DNA from: Symbiodinium natans
Lineage: Eukaryota > Sar > Dinophyceae > Suessiales > Symbiodiniaceae
Reading direction: 5' to 3'
DNA length: 15,788 nt
Assembly: GCA_905221605.1 (NCBI GenBank)
Contig: CAJNDS010001511.1
Location: 1-15,788 of the forward strand
The notes under the pieces were generated by a model, which ran no database searches, was not told the origin of the DNA, and saw only the letters and a list, made by a program, of their open reading frames with translations. Positions 6,331 through 15,600 of the stretch are shown here, piece by piece; the first letter of the stretch is position 1, and each line of letters starts with the position of its first letter. The position numbers and the translations under genes are program-made.

Positions 6331-6600
6331 TAGGTTTTAATAGTTATTTGATAATAATAGCGTTCATACTGATATTGATAGGAACCCCATTAATTTTTAG
6401 ATAGAATCATATCAAGACGAATAGGATTCTTTTCATGTGTTTTTTGATGAATTGTAGTAAGATTCATATTCATATTCACGTTAACAGAATTCTTCTTAAT
6501 CTTAATAACATTCACACTAAGATGAACAGGATTCCTATTGAAATAATACTCCTATTAGATTTAACTCTTATTTCCTGCAAAATGCATTCCTGCAAAAAGA
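6331..6600. other. AT-rich segment with weak short repeats, no gene seen
   Basis: AT-rich DNA with weak internal similarity (AAGACGAATAGGATTCTTTT at 6415 and AAGATGAACAGGATTCCTAT near 6520). Two short open frames overlap it (to 66 and 61 residues); both start in the neighbouring repeats or lack recognisable features. Near 6575 it grades into the GA/CT-rich repeats, with TTTCCTGCAA already of that type. Confidence 0.65.
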
Positions 6601-7262
6601 TAGAGGAGGGTTTCTCATGACCTATTGCGAGATAGAGAGAAGCTCTTTCATGTAAGAGGTAGGAAATGGCAGAGCTGAGCGCTCCTCCTACCTAGTGACA
6701 GGAAATGAAAAACACAGAGAGCTTCCATCCGTTTTACGAATGAGTTCCTTTATCTCTGAATAGGAGATGAATGAGCTCCTCTATCTTCTCAAGGAAATGC
6801 AAGAATGGAAGCGAACGAAGTCCGCTATCTTTTAATGCGTAAAAAGAGTGAGAGAGGGGAGCCCTCTCATGACCTATTTAGGAGACAGAAGAGATAGAAA
6901 AGCTTGCTCACTGCGCATTTAGAAGCGGAAGTGAAAGAGAAAGCAAGGGCACTCTGTCACTTCTTACAAAGAGATAGAAGAGCTTTCGGATGACCTCTTA
7001 AAAGATAGAAGAAACTCTCTCAAGCAAACGATTGAGATTGACGAGCTGCGTCATGTCCCATGTAAGGGATAGAGAAAGTCCTTCAAAACTTTGTTTAGGG
7101 CAAAGGAGAGATCTCAAGCAAAAAGGTAGAAGAGCTCTGTCATTTCCTATAAGAGATAAACGGCTTCTTTCATTACTTGAAAAACTATTTCTGAAAAATA
7201 GACATAATAGAGAACTCCTCTTTCATTTCCTGCAAGAAGATGGAGCAGGTGTCTCATGACCT
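6600..7262. repeat. GA/CT-rich macrosatellite, copy 0 (most diverged)
   Basis: The first copy begins around the anchor CCTATTGCGAGATAGAGAGA, whose ATTGCG lies at 6624; the next anchor is at 7263, a step of 639 bp. Inside the copy, a degenerate ~31-36 bp theme repeats: GATAGAAGAGCT, then CTCTCATTTCCTA or TGACCTCTTAAAA. Mixed GAGCTC and AGAGATCTC words make it partly strand-symmetric. Several parts of the later copies are missing, or present only as diverged sequence. A 75-residue open frame within it has no recognisable domain. Confidence 0.8.
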
Positions 7263-8155
7263 ATTGCGAGATAGAGAAGCTCTTTCATGTAAAAGATAGG
7301 AAATGGTAGAGCTGCGAATTCTTCTACCTATTGACGACATATGACAACGATAGGACATGAGCGAGCTCTTATGATCTCTTATGTAGTACCAGTGCATTCT
7401 TCTATCTCTGAGTAGGAGATGAAAGAGCTCCTCTATCTTCTCATAGGAAACAAAAGAAGTCCTGTATAGGAAACGAAAAGACCCTTTGATAAACCAACAA
7501 AAGAACGGACATGAGTTGATGTCATCCATCTTGTTAATCATCATGAGAGATGGGACATGAAAGAGCTCCTCTTTTGTTTGGAAATGAACTAGTTTTTTTT
7601 GAGTGAAGGATCTCTCTTTCGAATAAATGAGATATCTCTTCTAGGTCCCTCTGTCTCGTAATTGGAAATGAAAGAGTCCTCCCCCCCTCCCCCTCCCCTC
7701 TAACTTCTCATAGAAAATGTAAAAATGGAAATGGACGATGCCCTGTATCTTTTCACGCAGCATATGAGAGAGCTCCTCTCTCTACTAATGGGACATGAAA
7801 TTCCTCCTTTGTTTTCAATGAAAGATCTCTCTCTCGAGGAAATGAGATGTTCTATATCTCTTTCTAGGAAACATTTCAAGTAGGAGAAAGGCTCCTCTCA
7901 TGTAAAAGATAGAGATTGATGAGTTGCGGCGTGTCCGATTTAAGGGATAGAGAAAGCCCTGCGAAACTGTTAGTTAGAGTAAAGGAGAGATCTCAAGTAG
8001 AAAAAGTAGAAGAGCTGTGTCATTTCCTATGAAGAGATAAACGGCTTCTCTGATGACCTCTTCATTGATAGAGAAGCTATTTCTGAAAACTCGACATAGT
8101 AGAGAACTCTCTCTCTCATTTCCTGCGAAAAGCTAGAGGAGGTCTCTCACGACGT
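7263..8155. repeat. GA/CT-rich macrosatellite, copy 1 (893 bp)
   Basis: Runs anchor to anchor (ATTGCGAGATAG at 7263 and 8156). Recognisable internal landmarks in order are: GGTAGAGCTG, CTACCTATTGACGACATATG, GAGTAGGAGATGAAAGAGCT, CTTTGATAAACCAACAAAAG, TCATCCATCTTGTTAATCAT, a C-rich tract at 7679-7700, a short GATCTCTCTCTCGAGG at about 7827, and CATTTCCTATGAAGAGATAA. The (TC)n site is only a few repeats long here, the shortest of the three comparable copies. Confidence 0.85.
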
Positions 8156-8717
8156 ATTGCGAGATAGAGAAGCTCTTTCATGTACCAGATAGGAAACGGT
8201 AGAGCTGAGGATTCCCCTACCTATTGACGACATATGAAAAAGATAGGACATCAGAGAGCTCTTTTGATCTCTTACGCATTACCAATGTACTCTTCTATCT
8301 TTGAGTAGGAGATGAAAGAGCTCCTCTAATCTTCTCATAGAAACAAAAGAAGCCCTGTATAGGAAACGAAAAGACCCTTTGATAAACCAACAAAAGAACG
8401 GACATGAATCGATGTCATCCATCTTGTTAATCATAATGAGAGATAGGACATGAAAGAACTCCTCGTTTGCTTGGAAATGAACTAGTTTTTTTTCTCTGCG
8501 TGAAGGATCTCTCTTTCGAATAAATGAGATATCTTTTCTATGTCCCTCTGTGTCGTGTTTGGAAATGAGAGAGCCCTCCCCCCCCCCCTCTGCTCTATCT
8601 TCTCATAGAAAATGGAAATGAACCATGTCCTCTTTCTTTTAATGCAGAATGCGAGAGCTCCTCTCTCTCTCCTTATGGGACATGCAAGTCCTCCTGTATT
8701 TTGTTTTCAATGAAAGA

Positions 8718-8770
8718 TCTCTCTCTCTCTCTCTCTCTTCTTCTTCTTCTTCTTCTTCTTCTTCTTCTTC
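8718..8770. repeat. (CT)n then (TTC)n microsatellite
   Basis: About eleven CT dinucleotides followed by about eleven TTC trinucleotides, an uninterrupted polypyrimidine run of ~53 nt. It abuts TGCAGGG at 8771. Confidence 0.95.
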
Positions 8771-8890
8771 TGCAGGGCTTAAGGGGCCAGCAGACCCCCC
8801 GCGCGCGTGGCGCGCCCAATCCGTCCGGTCTCGTTGTGACACAGGGGCCCCCGGCGACAGCGACAAAGTTCCCGCGAGCCCGGGGGCTCT
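8771..8890. other. GC-rich island inside macrosatellite copy 2
   Basis: A ~120-bp segment that is strikingly GC- and CpG-rich (CCCCCCGCGCGCGTGGCGCG; GGGGCCCCCGGCGACAG; CGCGAGCCCGGGGGCTC). It sits between two polypyrimidine microsatellites and is absent from copies 1 and 3 at the same position. I recognise no gene in it. The sequence before it (polypyrimidine then TGCAG|GG) resembles a 3' splice acceptor, but nothing else supports an exon. It could be an insertion of unknown origin or a captured fragment. Confidence 0.75.
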
Positions 8891-8908
8891 TCTCTATCAT
8901 TTCCTAAT

Positions 8909-8915
8909 CTTCTCC

Positions 8916-8964
<49 letters not shown>

Positions 8965-8984
8965 TCCCTCTCTCTCTCTCTCTC
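8909..8984. repeat. Long (TC)n microsatellite
   Basis: About 76 nt of almost pure TC with a few CCC or TTT interruptions. It is a mirror-symmetric polypyrimidine tract of the type known to form intramolecular triplexes. Confidence 0.95.
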
Positions 8985-9328
8985 GAGGAAATGAGAAGAG
9001 GCAAGGGCGGTCTCTCATTTCCTACAAAGATAGGGGCTTTCAGAGGACCTATTAAAAGATAGAAGAAGTTCTCTCACGTAGAAGATAGAAATTGATGAGT
9101 TGTGTCCTGTCCCATTTAAGGGATAGAGAAAGTCCTGCAAAACTGTTAGTTAGAGTAAAGGAGAGATCTCAAGTAGAAAAGGTAGAAGAGCTGTGTCGTT
9201 TCCTATGAAGAGATAAACGGCTTCTCTGATGACCTCTTCATTGATAGAGAAGCTATTTCTGAAAACTCGACATAGTAGAGAACTCTCTCTCTCATTTCCT
9301 GCGAAAAGCTAGAGGTCTCTCACGACGT

Positions 9329-9887
9329 ATTGCGAGATAGAGAAGCTCTTTCATGTACCAGATAGGAAACGGTAGAGCTGAGGATTCCTCTACCTATTGA
9401 CGACATATGAAAAAGATAGGACATCAGAGAGCTCTTTTGATCTCTTACGCATTACCAATGTACTCTTCTATCTTTGAGTAGGAGATGAAAGAGCTCCTCT
9501 AATCTTCTCATAGAAACAAAAGAAGCCCTGTATAGGAAACGAAAAGACCCTTTGATAACCAACAAAAGAACGGACATGAATCGATGTCATCCATCTTGTT
9601 AATCATAATGAGAGATGGGACATGAAAGAACTCCTCGTTTGCTTGGAAATGAACTAGTTTTTTTCTGAGTGAAGGATCTCTCTTTCGAATAAATGAGATA
9701 TCTTTTCTATGTCCCTCTGTGTCGTGTTTGGAAATGAGAGAGCCCTCCCCCCCCTCCCCCCTCTCCTCTATCTTCTCATAGAAAATGGAAATGAACCATG
9801 TCCTCTTTCTTTTAATGCAGAATGCGAGAGCTCCTCTCTCTCTCCTTATGGGACATGCAAGTCCTCCTGTATTTTGTTTTCAATGAA

Positions 9888-9931
<44 letters not shown>

Positions 9932-10278
9932 AGGAAATGAGGAGAGGCAAGGGCGGTCTCTCATTTCCTACAAAGAGAGGGGCTTTCAGAGGACCTATTA
10001 AAAGATAGAAGAAGTTCTCTCACGTAGAAGATAGAAATTGATGAGTTGTGCCCTGTCCCATTTAAGGGATAGAGAAAGTCCTGCAAAACTGTTAGTTAGA
10101 GTAAAGGAGAGATCTCAAGTAGAAAAGGTAGAAGAGCTGTGTCATCTCCTATGAAGAGATAAACGGCTTCTCTGATGGCTTCTTCATTGATAGAGAAGCT
10201 ATTTCTGAAAACTCGACATAGTAGAGAACTCTCTCTCTCTCTCATTTCCTGCGAAAAGCTAGAGGTCTCTCACGACGT
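9329..10278. repeat. GA/CT-rich macrosatellite, copy 3 (950 bp)
   Basis: Anchor to anchor. Near-identical to copy 2 over most of its length, with one-base differences such as CTTTGATAACC for CTTTGATAAACC and GATGGCTTCTTC for GATGACCTCTTC. It lacks the GC island; the same site is a 40-nt (TC)n at 9891-9930 with one TTT interruption. The C-rich tract is at 9745-9765. Confidence 0.85.
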
Positions 10279-10319
10279 ATTGCGAGATAGAGAAGCTCTT
10301 TCATGTACCAGATAGGAAG
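10279..10319. repeat. GA/CT-rich macrosatellite, truncated copy 4
   Basis: Begins at the ATTGCGAGATAGAGAAGC anchor and matches the start of copy 3 through TACCAGATAGGAA, then breaks abruptly into unrelated sequence (GCCGCCCTCAACCCTACATC). Confidence 0.85.
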
Positions 10320-10637
10320 CCGCCCTCAACCCTACATCCTCAACTTTATATATACCCTAAGTTCATTCTTTTTAGGGTTTAGTTTAGGATTTGCGGTTTA
10401 GGATTTACGGGTTTAGGGTTTTGGGGCTTCGGTTCAGTGAACAATTATCTCAATCAATGAGGAAGTCCGTAACTTCTAGCGTGTATGTTGTTGCAAAGGA
10501 ACAAATATAAATGAAGCATTTTGCTTTGTTTTTTAAATACTACACATGCAGGCTAAGCAAAAAGAACCCTAAAGGTATCAGCCACATGTGAGAGAGCCCT
10601 TTCGGGTCTATTTTGCGTATCCTCTTGCTTGCCTTCT
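10320..10637. other. Low-copy segment with TTTAGGG-like motifs, no gene seen
   Basis: After ATATATACCCTAAG there is a run of TTTAGGG relatives from 10371 to about 10425 (TTTTTAGGGTTTAGTTTAGG, then GGTTTAGGATT and GGGTTTAGGGTTTTGGGG). Orientation is opposite to the CCCTAAA words at 5986-6330. The rest is ordinary-complexity DNA with a small hairpin (AAGCATTTTGCTT near 10515). I find no open frame, tRNA or other gene. Confidence 0.7.
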
Positions 10638-10906
10638 ATTTAATTAATTTAATTAATTTAATTAATTTAATTAATTTAATTAATTTAATTAATTGAATTA
10701 ATTGAATTAATTGAATTAATAGAAATCAACAAATTTCTTTTGCGAATTCAATTAATTTAATTAATTCAATTAATTGGATTAATTGAATTAACTGAATTCG
10801 AAAAACCTCTTTCGCTAATTCAATTAATTCAATTAATTGGATTAATTGAATTAATTGAATTCGAAAAGCATCTTTCGCTAATTCAATTAATTCAATTAAT
10901 TCAATT

Positions 10907-10942
10907 ATCTGTTTTTTTTTAAAACAAAGATTTTCCCTCTAT
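10907..10942. repeat. T-rich separator S3, copy 3
   Basis: ATCTG subfamily: a T run, then AAAACAAAGATTTTCCCTCT. Embedded in TTAATTCAA arrays. Confidence 0.8.
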
Positions 10943-11153
10943 TGAATTAATTCATTATTCAATAATTCAATTAATTCAATTAATTCAATTAATTGATTAA
11001 TTGAATTAATTGAATTCGAAAAGCATCTTTCGCTAATTCAATTAATTCAATTAATTAATTCAATTAATTGGATTAATTGAATTAATTGAATTCGAAAAGC
11101 ATCTTTCGCTAATTCAATTAATTCAATTAATTGAATTAATTGAATTAATTCAA

Positions 11154-11193
11154 TACGCGGGAAATCCGGATTTCGATTAGGGAACCCCACATA
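11154..11193. repeat. 40-bp separator S2, copy 4
   Basis: Intact S2 with the perfect 14-bp central palindrome. Confidence 0.9.
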
Positions 11194-11336
11194 ATTGAAT
11201 TAATTGAATTAATTGAATTCGAAAAACCTCTTTCGCTAATTCAATTAATTCAATAAATTCAATTAATTGGATTAATTGAATTAATTGAATTCGAAAAGCA
11301 TCTTTCGCTAATTCAATTAATTCAATAAATTCAATT

Positions 11337-11372
11337 ATCTGTTTTTTTTAAAAAACAAAGATTTTCCCTCTA
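11337..11372. repeat. T-rich separator S3, copy 4
   Basis: ATCTG subfamily with AAAAAACAAAG after the T run. It lies at the left edge of the most indel-rich stretch. Confidence 0.8.
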
Positions 11373-11612
11373 TTGAATTATTCATTAATTCAATTAAATT
11401 CAATTAACTTCAATTAATTCAATTACTTCATTATTGGATTAATTGCAATTAATTGAAATTCGAAAAGCTCTTTCGCTATTCAATTAATCATTAATTCAAT
11501 TAATTCATTAATTCAATTAATTCAATTAAATTGATAATTGAATAATTGAATTTCGAAAAGGCACTTTTCCGCTAATTCAATTATCAATTAATTGAATTAT
11601 TGAATTATTCAA

Positions 11613-11650
11613 TACGCGGGATCCGGATTTCGATTAGGGAACCCCACATA
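11613..11650. repeat. 40-bp separator S2, copy 5 (2-bp deletion)
   Basis: Reads CGCGGGATCCGGATTTCG: two A residues are missing relative to all other copies, shortening the left half of the palindrome. The deletion falls in the indel-rich tract. Confidence 0.85.
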
Positions 11651-11811
11651 ATTGAATTAATTGAATTAATTGAATTCGAAAAACCTCTTTCGCTAATTCA
11701 ATTAATTCAATTAATTGAATTAATTCAATTAATTCAATTAATTGGATTAATTGAATTAATTGAATTCGAAAAGCATCTTTCGCTAATTCAATTAATTCAA
11801 TTAATTCAATT

Positions 11812-11850
11812 ATCTGTTTTTTTTTTTTTAAACAAAGATTTTCCCTCTAT
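11812..11850. repeat. T-rich separator S3, copy 5
   Basis: ATCTG subfamily with the longest T run (13 T), then AAACAAAGATTTTCCCTCT. Confidence 0.8.
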
Positions 11851-12124
11851 TGAATTAATTCAATTAATTCAATTAATTCAATTAATTCATTTAATTCAAT
11901 TAATTCAATTAATTCAATTAATTGGATTAATTGAATTAATTGAATTCGAAAAGCATCTTTCGCTAATTCAATTAATTCAATTAATTCAATTAATTGGATT
12001 AATTGAATTAATTGAATTCGAAAAGCATCTTTCGCTAATTCAATTAATTCAATTAATTGAATTAATTGAATTAATTGAATTAATTGAATTAATTGAATTA
12101 ATTGAATTAATTGAATTAATTCAA

Positions 12125-12164
12125 TACGCGGGAAATCCGGATTTCGATTAGGGAACCCCACATA
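12125..12164. repeat. 40-bp separator S2, copy 6
   Basis: Intact S2 with perfect palindrome, the positional counterpart of the copy at 271-310, whose palindrome is broken by one base. Confidence 0.9.
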
Positions 12165-12282
12165 ATTGAATTAATTGAATTCGAAAAACCTCTTTCGCTA
12201 ATTCAATTAATTCAATTAATTGGATTAATTAAATTAATCGAATTAGTTAGATTAATTAAATTAATTAAAGTGTCCATAATCT

Positions 12283-12660
12283 GAGTTATCATAATTATGA
12301 TAACTTTAGGTTCCCAAACCTGAGTTATCATGATTATGATAACTTTAGGTTCCCAAACCTGAGTCATCATAATTATGATAACTTTAAGGTCCCCAGTCTG
12401 AGTTATCATGATTATGATAACCTTAGGTTCCCAAGCCTGAGTTATCATAATTATGATAACTTTAGGTTCCCAAACCTGAGTTATCATAATTATGATAACC
12501 TTAGGTTCCCAAACCTGAGTTATCATAATTACGATAACTTTAGGTTCCCAAACCTGAGTTATCATAATATTGATAACTTTAGAGTCACCAACTGGAGTTA
12601 TCATAATTATGATAACTCCTTAGGGTCCCACCCCTGAGTTATCATAATTATGATAACTTT
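12283..12660. repeat. 39-bp palindromic satellite, 10 units (B block, cassette 3)
   Basis: Cores start at 12285, 12324, 12363, 12402, 12441, 12480, 12519, 12558, 12597 and 12638. It matches block 474-890 in variant order but has one fewer internal unit; the extra unit in the first block is one of the adjacent pair ending GATAACCTTAGG (units 6-7). Private changes include TTACGATAAC in unit 7 and AATATTGATAAC in unit 8. Confidence 0.95.
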
Positions 12661-12816
12661 TAATTCGCAGCTTCACCTTAAGAGAGAGGCGCGCGAATAG
12701 GGGGGTGTAATATCAAGCGATTGTGTGCTACAATATGGAGTAGAGGAAGTGTGCAGGTAGGTGTGCGGGACGATGAAATAAGACTAGTGAGTAGAATGAT
12801 GAAGCGTTGAGCTCCG
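12661..12816. other. Spacer C, copy 3
   Basis: By eye identical to 891-1046 over its whole length at a constant offset of 11770 bp, while differing from 4591-4750 at several positions. Confidence 0.85.
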
Positions 12817-13110
12817 AAATCTTAAGGACCATGGCTTGTGATTTGAATCCTTGCAGCAAAAAAAGAGCTTAAAAACTTAAGGACCAAAGCTTGCGGTTTA
12901 ACTATTCTGGGCAAAAACTGGACCCCAAATCATAGGGACCAGGGCTTGCGATTTGACCTTTTGGAGCAAAAACTGGGCCCAAAATCTTAGGGACCAGGGC
13001 TTGCGATGCTACTCTTTGGAGTAAAAAACTCGCCCAAAATCTTCAGGACCAGGGCTTGCGATTTGACTCTTTGGAGCAAAAACTGTGCCCCAAATCTTAG
13101 GGACCAGGGC
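12817..13110. repeat. 55-bp satellite, left part (D block, cassette 3)
   Basis: Counterpart of 1047-1340 at a constant +11770 offset, with the same diverged edge units and the same interruption by the hairpin cluster. Confidence 0.92.
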
Positions 13111-13613
13111 TCGATTTGGCCAAATTTTGCCGGGCAGCCTGCGGGCAAAATTTGGCCAAATCGGGCTGCTCTTCGTATGCCATGAGAAATGCGCGGCTCG
13201 ATTTGGCCAAATATTGCCCGGAGGCTGCCCGGCAAAATTTGGCCAAATCGAGCCGCGCATTTCTCAGCGCGTACGACGAGCAGCCCGATTTGGCCAAATT
13301 TTGCCCGCAGACTTCCCGGCAAAATTTGGCCAAATCGAGCCGCGATAGTTTAAATAATTTCGGGCCTCCAGAAAGGCGCGGCTCGATGTGGCCAGATTTT
13401 GCCGGGCAGTCTGCGGGCAAAATTTGGCCAAATCGGGCTGCTCGTCGAACGCGATGAGAAATGCGCGGCTCGATTTGGCCAAATTTTGCCGGGCAGCCTC
13501 CGGGCAAAATTTGGCCAAATCGAGCCGCGCCTTTCTGAAGGCCCGAGATTTTTAAACTATCGCGGCTCGATTTGGCCAAATTTTGCCGGGCAGCTTCCGG
13601 GCAAAATTTGGCC
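13111..13613. repeat. 503-bp cluster of six GC-rich hairpins (E element, copy 2)
   Basis: Same length, same insertion point and same order of hairpins and linkers as 1341-1843. The few substitutions I found include ATATTGCC for TTTTGCC at ~13212, GATGTGGCC for GATTTGGCC at ~13387, and AAATTTTGCC here where copy 1 has AAAGTTTGCC at ~1713. Each falls in a hairpin arm without a matching change in the partner arm, so pairing is not visibly being maintained between copies. Confidence 0.92.
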
Positions 13614-13869
13614 ACTCTTTGGAGCAAAAAATGCGCCCAAAATCTTAAGGACCAGGGCTTGCGATTTGACTCTTTGGAGCAAAAACTAGGCCCCAAATTG
13701 TTAGGGACCAGGGCTTGCGATTTAACTCTTTGGAGCAAAAATTAGACCCAAAATCTTAAGGACCAGGGCTTGCGATTTGACTCTTTGGAGCAAAAACTAG
13801 GCCCCAAATTGTTAGGGACCAGGGCTTGCGATTTAACTCTTTGGAGCAAAAATTAGACCCAAAATCTTA
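13614..13869. repeat. 55-bp satellite between the second hairpin cluster and the higher-order array
   Basis: Counterpart of 1844-2100, one base shorter (CCCAAAATC versus CCCAAAAATC), with the same alternation of e- and f-type subunits. Confidence 0.9.
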
Positions 13870-15056
13870 AGGACCTGGGCTTGCGATTTAACTCTTTTGG
13901 GCAAAACATGAACCCAAACTCTCATGGACCAGGGCTTGCGATTTGACTCTTTTAAGCAAAACATGAACCCAAACTCTCAGGGACCAGGGCTTGCGATTTG
14001 ACATTTTGGAGCAAAAACTGGTCCCAAAATCTTAGGGACCAGGGCTTGCGATGCTACTTTTTGGAGCAAAAAATGCGCCCAAAATCTTAAGGACCAGGGC
14101 TTGCGATTTGACTCTTTGGAGCAAAAACTAGGCCCCAAATTGTTAGGGACCAGGGCTTGCGATTTAACTCTTTGGAGCAAAAATTAAACCCAAAATCTTA
14201 AGGACCAGGGCTTGCGATTTAACTCTTTTGGGCAAAACATGAACCCAAACTCTCATGGACCAGGGCTTGCGATTTGACTCTTTTAAGCAAAACATGAACC
14301 CAAACTCTCAGGGTCCAGGGCTTGCGATTTGACATTTTGGAGCAAAAACTGGTCCCAAAATCTTAGGGACCAGGGCTTGCGATGCTACTTTTTGGAGCAA
14401 AAAGGACCAGGGCTTGCGATTTGACTCTTTGGAGCAAAAACTAGGCCCCAAATTGTTAGGGACCAGGGCTTGCGATTTAACTCTTTGGAGCAAAAATTAG
14501 ACCCAAAATCTTAAGGACCAGGGCTTGCGATTTAACTCTTTTGGGCAAAACATGAACCCAAACTCTCATGGACCAGGGCTTGCGATTTGACATTTTGGAG
14601 CAAAAACTGGTCCCAAACTCTCAGGGACCAGGGCTTGCGATGCTACTTTTTGGAGCAAAAAATGCGCCCAAAATCTTAAGGACCAGGGCTTGCGATTTGA
14701 CTCTTTGGAGCAAAAACTAGGCCCCAAATTGTTAGGGACCAGGGCTTGCGATTTGACTCTTTGGAGCAAAAATTAGACCCAAAATCTTAAGGACCAGGGC
14801 TTGCGATTTAACTCTTTTGGGCAAAACATGAACCCAAACTCTCATGGACCAGGGCTTGCGATTTGACTCTTTTAAGCAAAACATGAACCCAAACTCTCAG
14901 GGACCAGGGCTTGCGATTTGACATTTTAGAGCAAAAACTGGTCCCAAAATCTTAGGGACCAGGGCTTGCGATGCTACTTTTTGGAGCAAAAAATGCGCCC
15001 AAAATCTTAAGGACCAGGGCTTGCGATTTGACTCTTTGGAGCAAAAACTAGGCCCC
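13870..15056. repeat. 330-bp higher-order repeat of six 55-bp subunits, second array
   Basis: Copies start at 13870, 14201, 14514 and 14790, giving lengths 331, 313, 276 and a truncated last copy. The second copy has lost 18 bp within subunit d (GGAGCAAAAAGGACCAGG). The third lacks one subunit, but differently from the first array: here a hybrid with a c-type left half and a b-type right half (CTGGTCCCAAACTCTCAGGG) survives. The array ends in subunit e at the identical CCCCAA-to-9-bp-satellite junction as at 3303. Confidence 0.9.
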
Positions 15057-15138
15057 AATTCAATTAATTGGATTAATTGAATTAATTGAATTCGAAAAAG
15101 CCTCTTTCGCTAATTCAATTAGTTCAATTAATTCAATT

Positions 15139-15177
15139 ATCTATTTCTTTTTTCAAAGCAAAGATTTCCCCTCTATT
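15139..15177. repeat. T-rich separator S3, copy 6
   Basis: ATCTATTTCT subfamily with AAAGCAAAG, the counterpart of 3386-3422. Confidence 0.85.
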
Positions 15178-15378
15178 GAATTAATTCAATTAATTCAATT
15201 AATTCAATTAATTCAATTAATTCAATTAATTCAATTAATTCAATTAATTCAATTAATTGAATTAATTGAATTAATTGAATTCGAAAAGCCTCCTTCGCTA
15301 ATTCAAGTAATTCAATTAATTCAATTAATTGAATTAATTGAATTAATTGAATTAATTGAATTAATTGAATTAATTCAA

Positions 15379-15418
15379 TACGCGGGAAATCCGGATTTCG
15401 ATTAGGGAACCCCACATA
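15379..15418. repeat. 40-bp separator S2, copy 7
   Basis: Intact S2 with perfect palindrome, the counterpart of 3617-3656. Confidence 0.9.
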
Positions 15419-15560
15419 ATTGAATTAATTGCATTAATTGAATTCGAAAAACCTCTTTCGCTAATTCAATTAATTCAATTAATTCAATTAATTGGATTAA
15501 TTGAATTAATTGAATTCGAAAGCCTCTTTCGCTAATTCAATTAATTCAATTAATTCAATT

Positions 15561-15600
15561 ATCTATTTCTTTTTTTCAAAACAAAGATTTCCCCCCTATT
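15561..15600. repeat. T-rich separator S3, copy 7
   Basis: ATCTATTTCT subfamily with AAAACAAAG and the longer C run, the counterpart of 3799-3838. Confidence 0.85.

Larger units (their letters stand above)
8156..9328. repeat. GA/CT-rich macrosatellite, copy 2 (1173 bp, carries GC island)
   Basis: Same landmarks in the same order as copy 1 and very similar to copy 3, but ~223 bp longer. The excess is concentrated at the (TC)n site. Here the tract is (CT)n, then (TTC)n to 8770, then a GC-rich island (8771-8890), then another long (TC)n ending at 8984. The C-rich tract is at 8575-8590. Open frames crossing the tract (Ser-Leu or poly-Ser/Leu strings followed by Arg/Pro-rich sequence) are simple-repeat artefacts. 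Confidence 0.85.
10638..12280. repeat. 9-bp AT-rich satellite with separators (A block, cassette 3)
   Basis: Begins with (TTTAATTAA)n, a unit type not seen elsewhere in the window, then switches to TTAATTCAA / TTGAATTAA arrays with CGAAA...TTTCG apexes (mostly the GCATC loop type). S2 separators lie at 11154, 11613 and 12125, and S3 separators at 10907, 11337 and 11812. S2 spacing is 459 and 512 bp. The section from about 10945 to 11620 carries many single-base indels. Long open frames on both strands (one of 183 residues on the plus strand) are Leu-Ile-Glu/Gln strings from the 9-bp period. Confidence 0.92.

Noticed and set aside
5304-6600. tRNA or rRNA genes in the lower-copy DNA
   Set aside because: I looked for T-arm words such as GGTTCGAATCC and for rRNA-like conserved stretches and saw none.
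8738-8776. Functional 3' splice site (polypyrimidine then TGCAG|GG)
   Set aside because: The polypyrimidine run is a microsatellite, and no donor, branch point or coding exon can be supported. Recorded only as a coincidence to test.
8649-9062. 137-residue frame with Ser/Leu repeats and an Arg/Pro-rich middle, plus overlapping frames on both strands
   Set aside because: Microsatellite translation plus a GC-rich island open in several frames; neighbouring macrosatellite copies lack the middle part.
11600-12151. 183-residue plus-strand open frame of Leu-Ile-Glu/Gln strings; similar minus-strand frames at 3420-3653, 3834-4067, 11847-12161 and 15173-15415
   Set aside because: Translation of the 9-bp satellite, which stays open on both strands at once. 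Unit number differs between copies without regard to a protein, and separators are translated as linkers.
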